From NCBI GenBank assembly GCA_035604475.1, contig DATNIJ010000191.1, positions 1 to 24,438 of the forward strand: a DNA stretch of 24,438 nt. The letters run 5' to 3'. The notes under the pieces are model-generated. The model searched no databases. It was not told the origin of the DNA and saw only the letters and a program-made list of their open reading frames with translations. This document shows, one piece after another, positions 7,215 through 15,200 of the stretch (its first letter is position 1; each line of letters begins with the position of its first letter). The stretch comes from DASPPM01 sp035604475 (GTDB lineage Bacteria; Pseudomonadota; Alphaproteobacteria; JACZXZ01). A program made the translations under genes and the position numbers.

Positions 7215-7958
7215 TCACGGCTTGCCCGAGGAGACGACGTGCTGACGCTGGCGCGTCTCGCCCGCGGCTGCGCGCTCGGCGAGCTCTGCCTCGAGCTCGG
7301 CCACGCGCTCGTTGAGCGCCTGGACGCTGCCGCGCAGGTCCTCGATCGCGCGCAGGAAGGGGTCGACGATATCCCCCGTGGGCGTGCCGTAGGCGAGGAA
7401 ATCCTTGCTCCCGCGCTTGTCCTTGGGCATGACGATGCGCGCGGGATTGCCCACCACCGTCACACCTTCGGGCACGTCCTTGGTCACCACCGCATTGGCG
7501 CCGACCCTGGCACCCTCGCCCACCGTGATGGCGCCGAGGATTTGCGCACCCGAGCCGATGATCACGCCGTTGCCGAGGGTCGGATGGCGCTTGACGCCGA
7601 TCTGGGCGGCCGAATCGACCGAGGGCAGCACCCCTCCCAAGGTCACGTCGTGATAGAGCGTCACGTCGTCGCCGACCTCGGCCGTCTCGCCGATGACCAC
7701 ACCCATCCCATGGTCGATGAAGAGGCGCTCGCCGATCCTGGCCCCCGGATGAATCTCGATCCCGGTCAGGAAGCGGCCGATGTTGGAGATGAACCGCGCC
7801 GAGAGGCGCCAGCCGCCGAGCCAGGCCCAGTGCGCCACGCGATGGAAGACCAACGCAAGGAAGCAGGGATAGGCGAGCACCACCTCAAGCCGCGAGCGGG
7901 CGGCCGGGTCGCGCGCCATCATCGAGTCGATTTGATCGCGTAAGCTCTTGAAATTCAT
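7215..7958 (-). CDS. cysE: Serine O-acetyltransferase CysE
   Basis: It acetylates L-serine with acetyl-CoA, the committed step to cysteine. From the ATG at 7958 (247 aa) the short helical N-terminal domain (SLRDQIDSMMARDPAARSRL, then FHRVAHW) leads to the left-handed beta-helix: IEIHPGARIGERLFIDHGMG at 67-86 with the catalytic Asp/His pair D82-H83, VVIGETAEVGDDVTLYHDVTLGG, and hexapeptide repeats to about 190. The tail from about 200 (AIEDLRGSVQALNERVAELEAELAERAA) looks like a coiled coil. The frame stays open upstream to 8744, but that part is antisense to the hydrolase gene. The short N-terminal domain is of the EpsC-like kind. It is first in a probable operon with two cysteine desulfurases, placing the maker of cysteine with its consumers. 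Confidence 0.94.
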   Translation of the reverse strand: MNFKSLRDQIDSMMARDPAARSRLEVVLAYPCFLALVFHRVAHWAWLGGWRLSARFISNIGRFLTGIEIHPGARIGERLFIDHGMGVVIGETAEVGDDVTLYHDVTLGGVLPSVDSAAQIGVKRHPTLGNGVIIGSGAQILGAITVGEGARVGANAVVTKDVPEGVTVVGNPARIVMPKDKRGSKDFLAYGTPTGDIVDPFLRAIEDLRGSVQALNERVAELEAELAERAAAGETRQRQHVVSSGKP

Positions 7959-7979
7959 GGCCCGACTGCGATATGTCTC

Positions 7980-8035
7980 GGCATGCCCCGGGGCGCCTTC
8001 GCCGGTCTCCGGCGACGGGCCGCCCCGGGGGTGCC
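7980..8035 (-). promoter_or_regulatory. Long stem-loop at the 5' end of the cysE leader
   Basis: A near-perfect hairpin lies between the predicted start of transcription and cysE. CCCCGGGGCG (7986-7995) pairs exactly with CGCCCCGGGG (8021-8030), extended after a small asymmetric bulge by GGCA (7980-7983)/TGCC (8032-8035). An inner stem CGCCGG-TCT-CCGGCG occupies 8000-8014. No T-tract follows in either direction, so it is not a classical terminator. If the promoter call is right, the mRNA would begin almost directly with this hairpin, as in some 5'-stabilised messages. A DNA-level operator or a small repeat are alternatives. Confidence 0.6.
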
Positions 8036-8043
8036 ACTGCGGG

Positions 8044-8072
8044 CATATAATTTGCCTGGAATCATCGGTCAA
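8044..8072 (-). promoter_or_regulatory. Probable sigma70-type promoter for cysE-desulfurase operon
   Basis: On the minus strand TTGACC (8072-8067) is followed after exactly 17 bp by TATATG (8049-8044), close to the housekeeping consensus at both boxes. Transcription would start near 8037, about 78 bases before the cysE ATG and just ahead of the leader hairpin. It lies in the spacer shared with the divergent hydrolase gene. No IscR or other regulator site is recognised with certainty. Confidence 0.6.
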
Positions 8073-8174
8073 GTTAAGCGGCTCGTGTGGCCGCCATGAA
8101 GCAATTTGGCCCCGCACCCCCCATGGGGTCCGCTTTTGCCCGAGCGAGGGTGTCGTGGAAGGAAGTATCGGCCA

Positions 8175-8825
8175 ATGCCTGAAGTGATCTTCAACGGACC
8201 CGATGGCCGCATCGAGGGCCGTTACCATCACAGCAAGATGCCGAATGCGCCGATCGCGCTTTTGCTGCACCCGCATCCGCAGCACGGCGGCACCATGAAC
8301 AACAAGATCATCTATAACCTCTTCCACGCCTTCGTCCGGCGCGGCTTCTCCACGCTTCGTTTCAACTTTCGCGGCGTGGGCCGTTCCCAGGGCAGCTTCG
8401 ACCGGGGCGAGGGCGAGCTCTCGGACGCGGCCTCGGCCCTCGACTGGCTGCAGACCTTCAATCCCAACGCGGCGAGCTGCTGGATTGCGGGCTTCTCCTT
8501 CGGCGCCTGGATCGGCATGCAGCTCCTCATGCGGCGGCCGGAGATCGCCGGCTTCATCTCGATAGCACCCCCCGCCAACATCTACGATTTCTCGTTCCTG
8601 GCCCCCTGCCCCGCCTCCGGCATGATCATCCAGGGCAATTCCGACGAGGTCGTGCCCATCGAAGCCGTCAACAAGCTGGTCGACAAGTTGAGCCAACAGC
8701 GCGGCATCAAGATCGACTATCGGGTGATTCCCGGCGCCAACCACTTCTTCAACGACCAGCTCGAGGCCGTCATCTCGAATATGGAGCGCTATCTCGACGC
8801 ACGCCTCGCCCAGGCGGCCGAATAG
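8175..8825 (+). CDS. Alpha/beta hydrolase, COG2945-like
   Basis: A 216-residue small serine hydrolase-fold protein. The oxyanion-side motif is LLLHPHPQHGGTMNNK (about residues 31-46). The nucleophile elbow is GFSFGAW (G-x-S-x-G, Ser near 105). The acidic residue is probably in GNSDEVVP and the His in GANHFF near the C-terminus, so the catalytic triad is complete. Proteins with the HPHPxxGG and FNFRGVGRSQG motifs form a conserved group of predicted hydrolases with no agreed substrate. The ATG at 8175 was chosen because GGAAGGAAG lies 8-15 bases ahead and the earlier in-frame part (from 8106) is Pro/Arg-rich. No signal peptide is seen. It is divergent from cysE and converges with anmK. Confidence 0.9.
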   Translation: MPEVIFNGPDGRIEGRYHHSKMPNAPIALLLHPHPQHGGTMNNKIIYNLFHAFVRRGFSTLRFNFRGVGRSQGSFDRGEGELSDAASALDWLQTFNPNAASCWIAGFSFGAWIGMQLLMRRPEIAGFISIAPPANIYDFSFLAPCPASGMIIQGNSDEVVPIEAVNKLVDKLSQQRGIKIDYRVIPGANHFFNDQLEAVISNMERYLDARLAQAAE

Positions 8826-8856
8826 GCTCCGCGGCGAGGGCGGAGCCGCCTCGCCG
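8825..8856. terminator. Competing hairpins between convergent genes
   Basis: Starting at the last base of the hydrolase stop codon, GGCTCCGC (8825-8832) pairs with GCGGAGCC (8840-8847). An alternative stem CGGCGAGG (8832-8839)/CCTCGCCG (8849-8856) uses overlapping bases. The site lies between convergent hydrolase and anmK genes. There is no T-tract, so a terminator role is inference. Confidence 0.4.
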
Positions 8857-8873
8857 CCCGCCCCATTCCCCGC

Positions 8874-9959
8874 TCATCCCGGGCTCTCGGAGGCGCTGTG
8901 AAAGCGGCCGCCCGAGAGCGGGCGGCGCACGCCGGTGGTCGACGGCAGGCTGAGCGGCAAGCCCAGGCGCGAGCGCACGGCGAGCCAGGCGAACGCCTGG
9001 GCCTCGAGCGCATCGCCCTGCCAGCCCACCCTCTCGACGGGCTCGACCGGGGTAGTGAGCGCTGCCGCGAGTGCTGCCATCAGGGCCGCATTGTGCCCCC
9101 CGCCGCCGCTGACGAGCCAACGCCGTGCCGCCGCCGGAAAGTGCCGCGCGCCCGCCGCCACCGCCTCCGCCGCAAAGGCGGTGAGCGTGGCCGCCCCGTC
9201 GGCGAGTGCCAGGCGCTCGACCAGGCGCCAGCCGAAATCGTCGCGGTCAAGCGATTTGGGCGGCGGCCGCGTGAAATAGGGATGGTCGAGAAGCCTCGCG
9301 AGCAGCTCGTTATCGACACGGCCCGCGCGCGCCACCCGACCGTCCGTGTCCATGGCGCGGCCGGTATGCCGGCTCAGCCAATCGTCGATCGGCGCATTGC
9401 CCGGGCCGGTGTCGAAGGCAAGCACGGCGCCGTCCTCCCCGATCCAGGTCACGTTCGCGACCCCGCCGAGATTGAGCACGGCAAGCGGCCGTGCTAAGCC
9501 CGCGGCCAGGGCTGCGTGATAAAGTGGGGCGAGCGGCGCCCCCTCGCCGCCCTCGGCCACGTCGGCGCTGCGGAAATCGTTCACCACGTCGATTCCCGTC
9601 GCGCGCGCGAGCATGGCACCATCGCCGATCTGCCAGGTGCGCCCTTCGCGCGGACGGTGGAGGATGGTATGGCCATGAAAGCCGATGAGATCGATGGCGC
9701 GCGCTTCTAGCTTTTGGCTCGCGAGGAAGCGCTCGACCGCCTGCGCGTGGGCGAGCGTGAGCAGCCTCTCCGCCTCGGCCGTGTCGCCCTTCCCGCCGAG
9801 CACGCCGCGCACCGCCGCGCGCACGCGCGCGTCATAAGGGTAGGTCGCCCACGGCCCGGCCGTGATACGGCTCTCGCCATCGGTCGTGACACAGGCCAAG
9901 TCGATGCCGTCGAGGGAGGTGCCGCTCATCAGGCCTAGGACGGTGGCTGGCAAATTCAT
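8874..9959 (-). CDS. anmK: Anhydro-N-acetylmuramic acid kinase AnmK
   Basis: A 361-residue sugar kinase of peptidoglycan recycling: it opens the 1,6-anhydro ring of anhMurNAc and phosphorylates it to MurNAc-6-phosphate with ATP. Sequence marks are the N-terminal phosphate-binding motif GLMSGTSLDGID (9-20), FHGHTILHRP near 94, LGGVANVT (164-171), DTGPGNAPIDDW (183-194, its Asp being the expected catalytic base), and SGGGGHNAALMAAL in the C-terminal half. The C-terminal GWQGDALEAQAFAWLAVR is also typical. The length is normal. GAGAGGGG lies 3-10 bases ahead of the ATG. The gene is divergent from tyrS, an arrangement familiar in alphaproteobacteria. No other recycling gene is nearby. Confidence 0.95.
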   Translation of the reverse strand: MNLPATVLGLMSGTSLDGIDLACVTTDGESRITAGPWATYPYDARVRAAVRGVLGGKGDTAEAERLLTLAHAQAVERFLASQKLEARAIDLIGFHGHTILHRPREGRTWQIGDGAMLARATGIDVVNDFRSADVAEGGEGAPLAPLYHAALAAGLARPLAVLNLGGVANVTWIGEDGAVLAFDTGPGNAPIDDWLSRHTGRAMDTDGRVARAGRVDNELLARLLDHPYFTRPPPKSLDRDDFGWRLVERLALADGAATLTAFAAEAVAAGARHFPAAARRWLVSGGGGHNAALMAALAAALTTPVEPVERVGWQGDALEAQAFAWLAVRSRLGLPLSLPSTTGVRRPLSGGRFHSASESPG

Positions 9960-10001
9960 GGGCCCCTCTCATCGGCCGGGCGGCTGCCGCCGCGGCCTCG
10001 C

Positions 10002-10066
10002 TCCCCTGGCGTTTCCCCTCGCATGTCCCCTGGCGTTGTTCGGGGGGGTCGATTGTGCTAAAGCAC
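10002..10066. promoter_or_regulatory. Direct repeat and small palindrome in the anmK/tyrS spacer
   Basis: The 165-bp divergent spacer contains an exact 12-bp direct repeat, TCCCCTGGCGTT, at 10002-10013 and 10026-10037, spaced 24 bp start to start, and a palindrome GTGCT-AA-AGCAC at 10055-10066. The palindrome includes TGCTAA, which could be part of a tyrS -10 element; no good -35 was found at proper spacing. A binding-site role is possible but unproven. Confidence 0.35.
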
Positions 10067-10124
10067 GGCACTCCCGGCAACCAGAGTCGCGCGCTCAGGC
10101 ACCTCGCCCTCGTCCGCACCGCAC

Positions 10125-11378
10125 ATGAAAAAATTTCGCTCCGACTTTCTGCGCAACATCGCCGAGCGCGGGTTCGTCCACCAGATCAGCGATCCCGAAG
10201 GGCTCGACGCTCGCCTCGCGGGCGGGCGCGTCGTCGCCTACATCGGCTTCGATTGCACGGCACCCAGCCTCCATGTCGGCAACCTCGTCGGCATCATGTT
10301 GCTGCGCCATTTTCAACGCACGGGACACAAGCCGATCGTGCTCATGGGCGGAGGCACGACGAAGGTCGGCGACCCTTCCGGCAAGGACGAGGCGCGCAAG
10401 CTGATGAGCGAGGTCGACATCGCCGCCAACATGGCCGGCATCAAGGCGGCGTTCGAGAAATTTCTCGACTTCGGCGACGGCCCGGGCGACGCCGTCATGG
10501 CGAATAACGCCGAGTGGCTCGACCGCCTCGAGTACATCCCCTTCCTGCGCGATGTCGGCCGCCACTTCTCGGTCAACCGCATGTTGACCATGGACAGCAT
10601 CAAGCTGCGGCTCGAGCGCGAGCAGCCGCTCTCCTTCCTCGAGTTCAACTACATGGTGCTGCAGGCCTACGACTTCCTCGAGCTCGCCCGGCGCTACGGC
10701 TGCGCGCTCCAGATGGGCGGCTCGGACCAATGGGGCAACATCGTGAACGGCGTCGAGCTCGCCCGCCGCGTCGAGGGACGCGAGCTCTTCGCGCTCACGA
10801 CCCCGCTCATCACCGTGGCGTCGGGCGCCAAGATGGGCAAGACGGCGGCGGGTGCCGTATGGCTCAATGAGGAAATGCTCAGCCCGTACGACTACTGGCA
10901 GTTCTGGCGCAATACGCACGATGCCGACGTCGGACGCTTCCTGAGACTCTTCACCCATCTGCCGAGTGCCGAGATCACGCACCTGGAAAGGCTCCAAGGC
11001 AGCGAGATCAACGAGGCGAAGATCGTGCTCGCCAACGAGGCGACCGCACTTTGCCACGGCCGCAGCACCGCCGAGCGCGCGGCCGCGACCGCGCAACGCA
11101 CCTTCGTCGAGGGCAAATTCGGCGACGCTTTGCCGGAGAGCGAGGTGAGCCGCGCGCAACTCGTCGGCGGCTGGCCCCTGCTTCATGCCCTCGTCGACAC
11201 CAAGCTCGCCTCGAGCAACAGCGACGCGCGCCGCAAGATCCGCGAAGGTGCCGTGCGCGTGAACGACGCCGTCGTCAGCGACGAGATGCGGCAGCTCAGT
11301 CTCGCGGACCTCGGCGCGGAAGGCGTCATCAAGCTCTCCCACGGCCGAAAGCGCCACGCCCTCGTCAGGCCTTCCTGA
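10125..11378 (+). CDS. tyrS: Tyrosyl-tRNA synthetase
   Basis: This class I synthetase charges tRNA-Tyr. In 417 aa: the tyrosine/ATP site segment YIGFDCTAPSLHVGN with the HIGH-equivalent HVGN at 50-53, then GGGTTKVGDPSGK, the tyrosine-binding stretch YDFLELARRYGCALQMGGSDQWGN, and the KMSKS-equivalent KMGKT at about 236-240. A C-terminal S4-like RNA-binding domain begins near 350 (ASSNSDARRKIREGAVRVNDAVV). The layout and length match bacterial TyrS. The start has no strong Shine-Dalgarno, but the N-terminus MKKFRSDFLRNIAERGFVHQ is typical. It is divergent from anmK and convergent with the oxygenase-like gene. Confidence 0.97.
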   Translation: MKKFRSDFLRNIAERGFVHQISDPEGLDARLAGGRVVAYIGFDCTAPSLHVGNLVGIMLLRHFQRTGHKPIVLMGGGTTKVGDPSGKDEARKLMSEVDIAANMAGIKAAFEKFLDFGDGPGDAVMANNAEWLDRLEYIPFLRDVGRHFSVNRMLTMDSIKLRLEREQPLSFLEFNYMVLQAYDFLELARRYGCALQMGGSDQWGNIVNGVELARRVEGRELFALTTPLITVASGAKMGKTAAGAVWLNEEMLSPYDYWQFWRNTHDADVGRFLRLFTHLPSAEITHLERLQGSEINEAKIVLANEATALCHGRSTAERAAATAQRTFVEGKFGDALPESEVSRAQLVGGWPLLHALVDTKLASSNSDARRKIREGAVRVNDAVVSDEMRQLSLADLGAEGVIKLSHGRKRHALVRPS

Positions 11379-11394
11379 GCGCCGAGCCCCGCCG

Positions 11395-11414
11395 CGGCGG
11401 ACGCGCCGCCGTTT
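11395..11414. terminator. GC hairpin between tyrS and the oxygenase-like gene
   Basis: CGGCGG (11395-11400), loop ACGCG, CCGCCG (11406-11411) followed by TTTC lies 16 bp after the tyrS stop, between convergent genes. The short T run suits plus-strand termination; the evidence is only this shape. Confidence 0.45.
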
Positions 11415-11417
11415 CAG

Positions 11418-12047
11418 TCACGGATAGGGCTCCTTGCGCAGATTAAAGGCGATGGAAATGCGCGCCCGGTCTCCGCGATGCGAAAACACCGTATGCGGGA
11501 TATAGCTCGGGAAAAGGATCATCAAGCCGGGGACGGGGTGGACGAAGATGCTCGGCCGGAGGAGCCCGGGGAAGAACGTGCTGGTGCGGCCCTGGCAGGG
11601 ATCGAAGAGCTGAAGCAGCGTGCTCTTCTCGGGATCGCCCGAGGAATCGCCGGCATCGACATAGTAGGTGCCCGACCAGGTGGCGCCGGGATGGGTGTGC
11701 GTCTTGTTGAAGTCGGCCGTGCGGCTGACATTGGCCCAGGCCTGCAGCGTCCAGCCGAACTCCGTCGGCTTCACACCTTGGGCCAGCATGACCTCTGTGG
11801 TCGCATGATTGGCCATCTCGACCATGCGCCCGACCAGCGTCTTGCCGGCGTCCTCGCACCATTCGAGCATTCCGGTCTCGGAATGCCAGCCGCCGATGTT
11901 GCTTTTGGCCTGCCCTCGTCTTTCCCGCTCATGGGCGAGGATATGGCGCCGGAGCTCCTTGTTGAGTCCGGCGCAGTCCGCCCAGACGTGGCGCATGACC
12001 GGGCTCGGAAAGCAATAATCGAGTTTGACGGCATCGAGCTCGGACAT
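11418..12047 (-). CDS. Putative 2OG-Fe(II) oxygenase, TIGR02466-like
   Basis: A 209-residue protein with the pattern of the TIGR02466 group of putative 2-oxoglutarate/Fe(II) dioxygenases. The metal-side motif is NKTHTHPGATWSGTYYVD (114-131; H117 and H119 are candidate ligands, with D131 near). The closing motif is LFPSYIPHTVFSHRGDRARISIAFN (178-202), giving the distal His (H185 or H190) and an Arg in RISIAFN that would hold 2-oxoglutarate. Substrates of this group are unknown; members occur in marine bacteria and cyanophages. No signal peptide is seen. It lies 157 bp downstream of the AsmA-like gene on the same strand, so linkage is possible but loose. No strong Shine-Dalgarno is seen before the ATG. 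Confidence 0.82.
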   Translation of the reverse strand: MSELDAVKLDYCFPSPVMRHVWADCAGLNKELRRHILAHERERRGQAKSNIGGWHSETGMLEWCEDAGKTLVGRMVEMANHATTEVMLAQGVKPTEFGWTLQAWANVSRTADFNKTHTHPGATWSGTYYVDAGDSSGDPEKSTLLQLFDPCQGRTSTFFPGLLRPSIFVHPVPGLMILFPSYIPHTVFSHRGDRARISIAFNLRKEPYP

Positions 12048-12204
12048 GAACCCATCACCGATTTGCGGCGGTCTGTTGCGGGCCTACACTACCACTGCCC
12101 GAACAGGCCTTGCAGCAGCTTCCGCCCGCCCTGACTGACGAGGATGAGCGCCTCGCGCCGCGAGCTCGCCCCCTGCCCCCTCCCGCCTAGATCGGTCGAA
12201 GCGG

Positions 12205-15200
12205 CTACCCCCCGCCTTGCATCGGCTTGGCCTGGTCGCTCGGCTCCGGAGTGAGGTCCGAACCGCCGCCGAACAAGCCCTTGACCAGTTCGCGCAGGAT
12301 GCCGGGAGCAAGTGCGGAGAGCGGGTTCACCGTCACGTCCGGATCGTCGAGCTTGCCCGTCGCCTCATAGGTCGCGGCGAAGGTTCCGCCGCCCTTGGGC
12401 CCGACGAGAACCTCGTTGAGCCCCGGGATGTTCCCCAACAGGCTATTGAGCGTGTAGATGGGCACGATCGTGCCCTCGAGGCGGAGCTGGTTGGCGTCGG
12501 GATCGAGCCAGCCCTCGAAGGTGAGCCCGAGCTCGGAGCCCACCGTGCGCCCCTCCTTGATCGCGACGCGCGTGCCCGTCCTGGTAAAGGGCGCGATGAG
12601 AGCGCTGAAACTGATCCCTTCGCCCGAGAGCCTGTCGCCGGCGCCGGCGGGCGAGGTAACGGTCAATAGCTTGACCGGGAACGGAGCCTGCAGCAGCTTG
12701 AAGTCCGTCATGCGCAAGGTGCCCGAGAGCGGAGGATCGGCTTTCGTGTCGTCATAGGTGCCGGCGATCCTGAGCTTGCCGCCTACGACGTTGTCGGCGA
12801 AGTCGACGGCCCTGAGCACGTCACCGGCATTATCGGTGCTGATCGCGAGCCTGCGCTTGCCGTCCTCAGCGACGATCTCGAGGTGAAAAGGGGCTCCGCT
12901 CGCGGTCTTGGCATCGAAGACCGCGCGCGAGGCCCGCCGGCCGTCATAGTCGATGGTCGCCGAGGCGTCGCTCAAGGGCACGTCCACCGACTGGCTGAGC
13001 CACAGTTTCTTGACGCGAAACGCTATCGCAAGCTTGGCCCCGGGCTCCTTCGGCTCATTGCCTTTGTCCTTGATGAAGGGTGCCGCGTCGAATGCGTCGC
13101 CGCGGAGCTCGATGGCATAGCCGTCATCTTGACGGCGCGTGACGGCGACCGCCAGCCTGTCGCGAAAGACGGCGACGCGATCGAGCCGGGCGGCGCTGAA
13201 GGCGCCGCTTGCGGCATCGAAGCTCACCTCGCCATGCACCGCGAGCTCGGGGGCCTCGACCGCGAAATCGGAAATGGCGCTCAGTTTTTCGCCGTTCAAG
13301 ATCAGCGTGGCATGGGCCTTCCCGGAGGCACCCGGCAGCTTTCGCCAATCGATCTGCGGAAGCGTGAGGGTCGCCTTCGCCAGGTCGAGGGCGAGATCGG
13401 CCCGGGTGGGGCCGCGCTGCGTTCCCTTGAGGTCGAGTTCGACATGCACGGGCCCCCTCAGGATCCCGGCGACATCGAGGCCGAGAGCCTTGCGTGCCCG
13501 ATCGTCGAGGTCGCCCGTGAGCCGTATGCGGTGCTCCGGCGACTTGCCGAAGGTCTCGCTCCACGAGAGCGAGACCGGAACGGGTCCGATCGTGGCCTCG
13601 CCCGTCGCCAGCATGCCCGCCTTGTCGACCTTCAGCGCGACGCTGCCCCGGCTCAAATCACGACCCAGGAACATGGATGCCATGCTTATGTCCTTCATCT
13701 CCGCGGACGCCGAGGCATCGATCTGAGCCAAGCGCAGGTCATGAAGAAGCGGGAACTTGAAGGCGAGGCGGATGACCGCGTCGCCCGAGACCTTCTTAGG
13801 GTCGAGGCCGAGTTGCGAGACATAGTGGAGCGGCTCGTGGTCGGCCAGCTCCGCCGCCGCGCGCAGCGGACCGTGAAGCGCCAAGTCGATGGCGATACGC
13901 TGGTCCTCGCCGTCGAGGCCGGTGATCGCGATGGTACCGGAATCGACGGCGAGGCCCTCGGCGCTGCCCTTGTCGATGGCGATATTGAAGCTCTTCTCGT
14001 CGAAATGCACCTCGCCCCCGGCACCCCGCACCTTCGGCATCTTGTCGAGATAGCGCACGTCGATGCCGGAAAGACGCATGCTGCCGTTGACCCTATCGAA
14101 GGCGATATCCTTGAAATCGGGGCCGTGGCCGTGGGCTTCGATCGAGGCGTAGAGATCGTCGACCGTTCCGGCGGAAAGGTTGGCTGTGATCCAGGCCCGC
14201 GGGTTCTCGGCGAAGCTCGCCGGCCAAAGCTTCGGCAGGTCATCGACCTTGACGCCCTTGCCCACGACATCGACCGTCGCCGTGGTGTTGCCGTCGAGCC
14301 CATGTGCCGTGCCATGAAGCGTGAAGGTCGTGCCGCCGAGATCGATGTCTGCCTCATCGAGCGTGAGGGCGGCGCCATGCTCGGCAAGCGAGCCCTTGGC
14401 CGCCAGGCTCTTCACGTCCAGGTCCGCGGGATAGAGCTCGCGCAGGACGAGGCGGCCTTCGCCGGCGGAAACGTCGAAGTTGAGCGCGTCGAGCGAGCCG
14501 TCGAGCGCGAACTGCGCGTGGATTTTTCCGCCGAAGGGAAGCGAGAAGTGCGCCATGGGCGCAAACTCCGGTGCCGCCTGGGCGAAAGTCGCCGGATTGA
14601 GTCCGCCGAAGGCAACATCGAGACTGAGCTCCTGCGTCGTCGCGTTGTAGAGTCCGCGCGCGTCGAAATGACTCGTCAGGTCCTGGACATGAAGATCGAG
14701 GACAGCGGCCGCACGGACGCCGGCCGCGTCGCGCTCGAGCACGAGCCGCGAGAGCTGCACCTTCCAGGAGGTGTCCCAGCGGCTGCCTTCGACTACGAGG
14801 TCGGCGCCCGTGATGGTGATGCGGCGCAGGAAGCTGATCGGCCGTTCGCGATTGGGCAGCCCCAGCATGTCCTCCAGCATGACCGGCAGCACGTTCGAGC
14901 GGACCTCCGAGGCCGATTGGTCGGCAAGCTCGAGATCGAACTTTCCGTCCGCATTCCGGCGCAGATGGAGTTGCGCGCCGCTGATTTCGAGCGAGGTGGG
15001 TGCCACGACTCCCTCGACGAGGGCGCGCGCGCTCAAGCGCAGCGAGATTTCCGGAAGCGTGAGGAGCGGCCGTCCCGCGGGATCGATGACATGGATGCCG
15101 ATGCCCTGCAAATCGAGCGTGCGTTCCCAGCCGCCCCAGGCGAGCACCGTGCGGTCGATCTTGAGGATGAAGCCGCGGTCAGGGGCCGAGAGCGCCTCCT

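Noticed and set aside
6183..7943. A 586-codon plus-strand frame across the NifS-like and cysE genes
   Set aside because: It is antisense to two recognisable enzymes and spans their gene boundary; there is no ribosome site or motif.
7980..8035. The cysE leader hairpin as a T-box or other known riboswitch
   Set aside because: It is a simple long stem without T-box specifier, antiterminator sequence or other class-defining conserved loops; T-boxes are also rare in proteobacteria.
7959..8744. N-terminal extension of the cysE frame
   Set aside because: It is antisense to the alpha/beta hydrolase and crosses the predicted promoter; the CysE N-terminus is complete from 7958.
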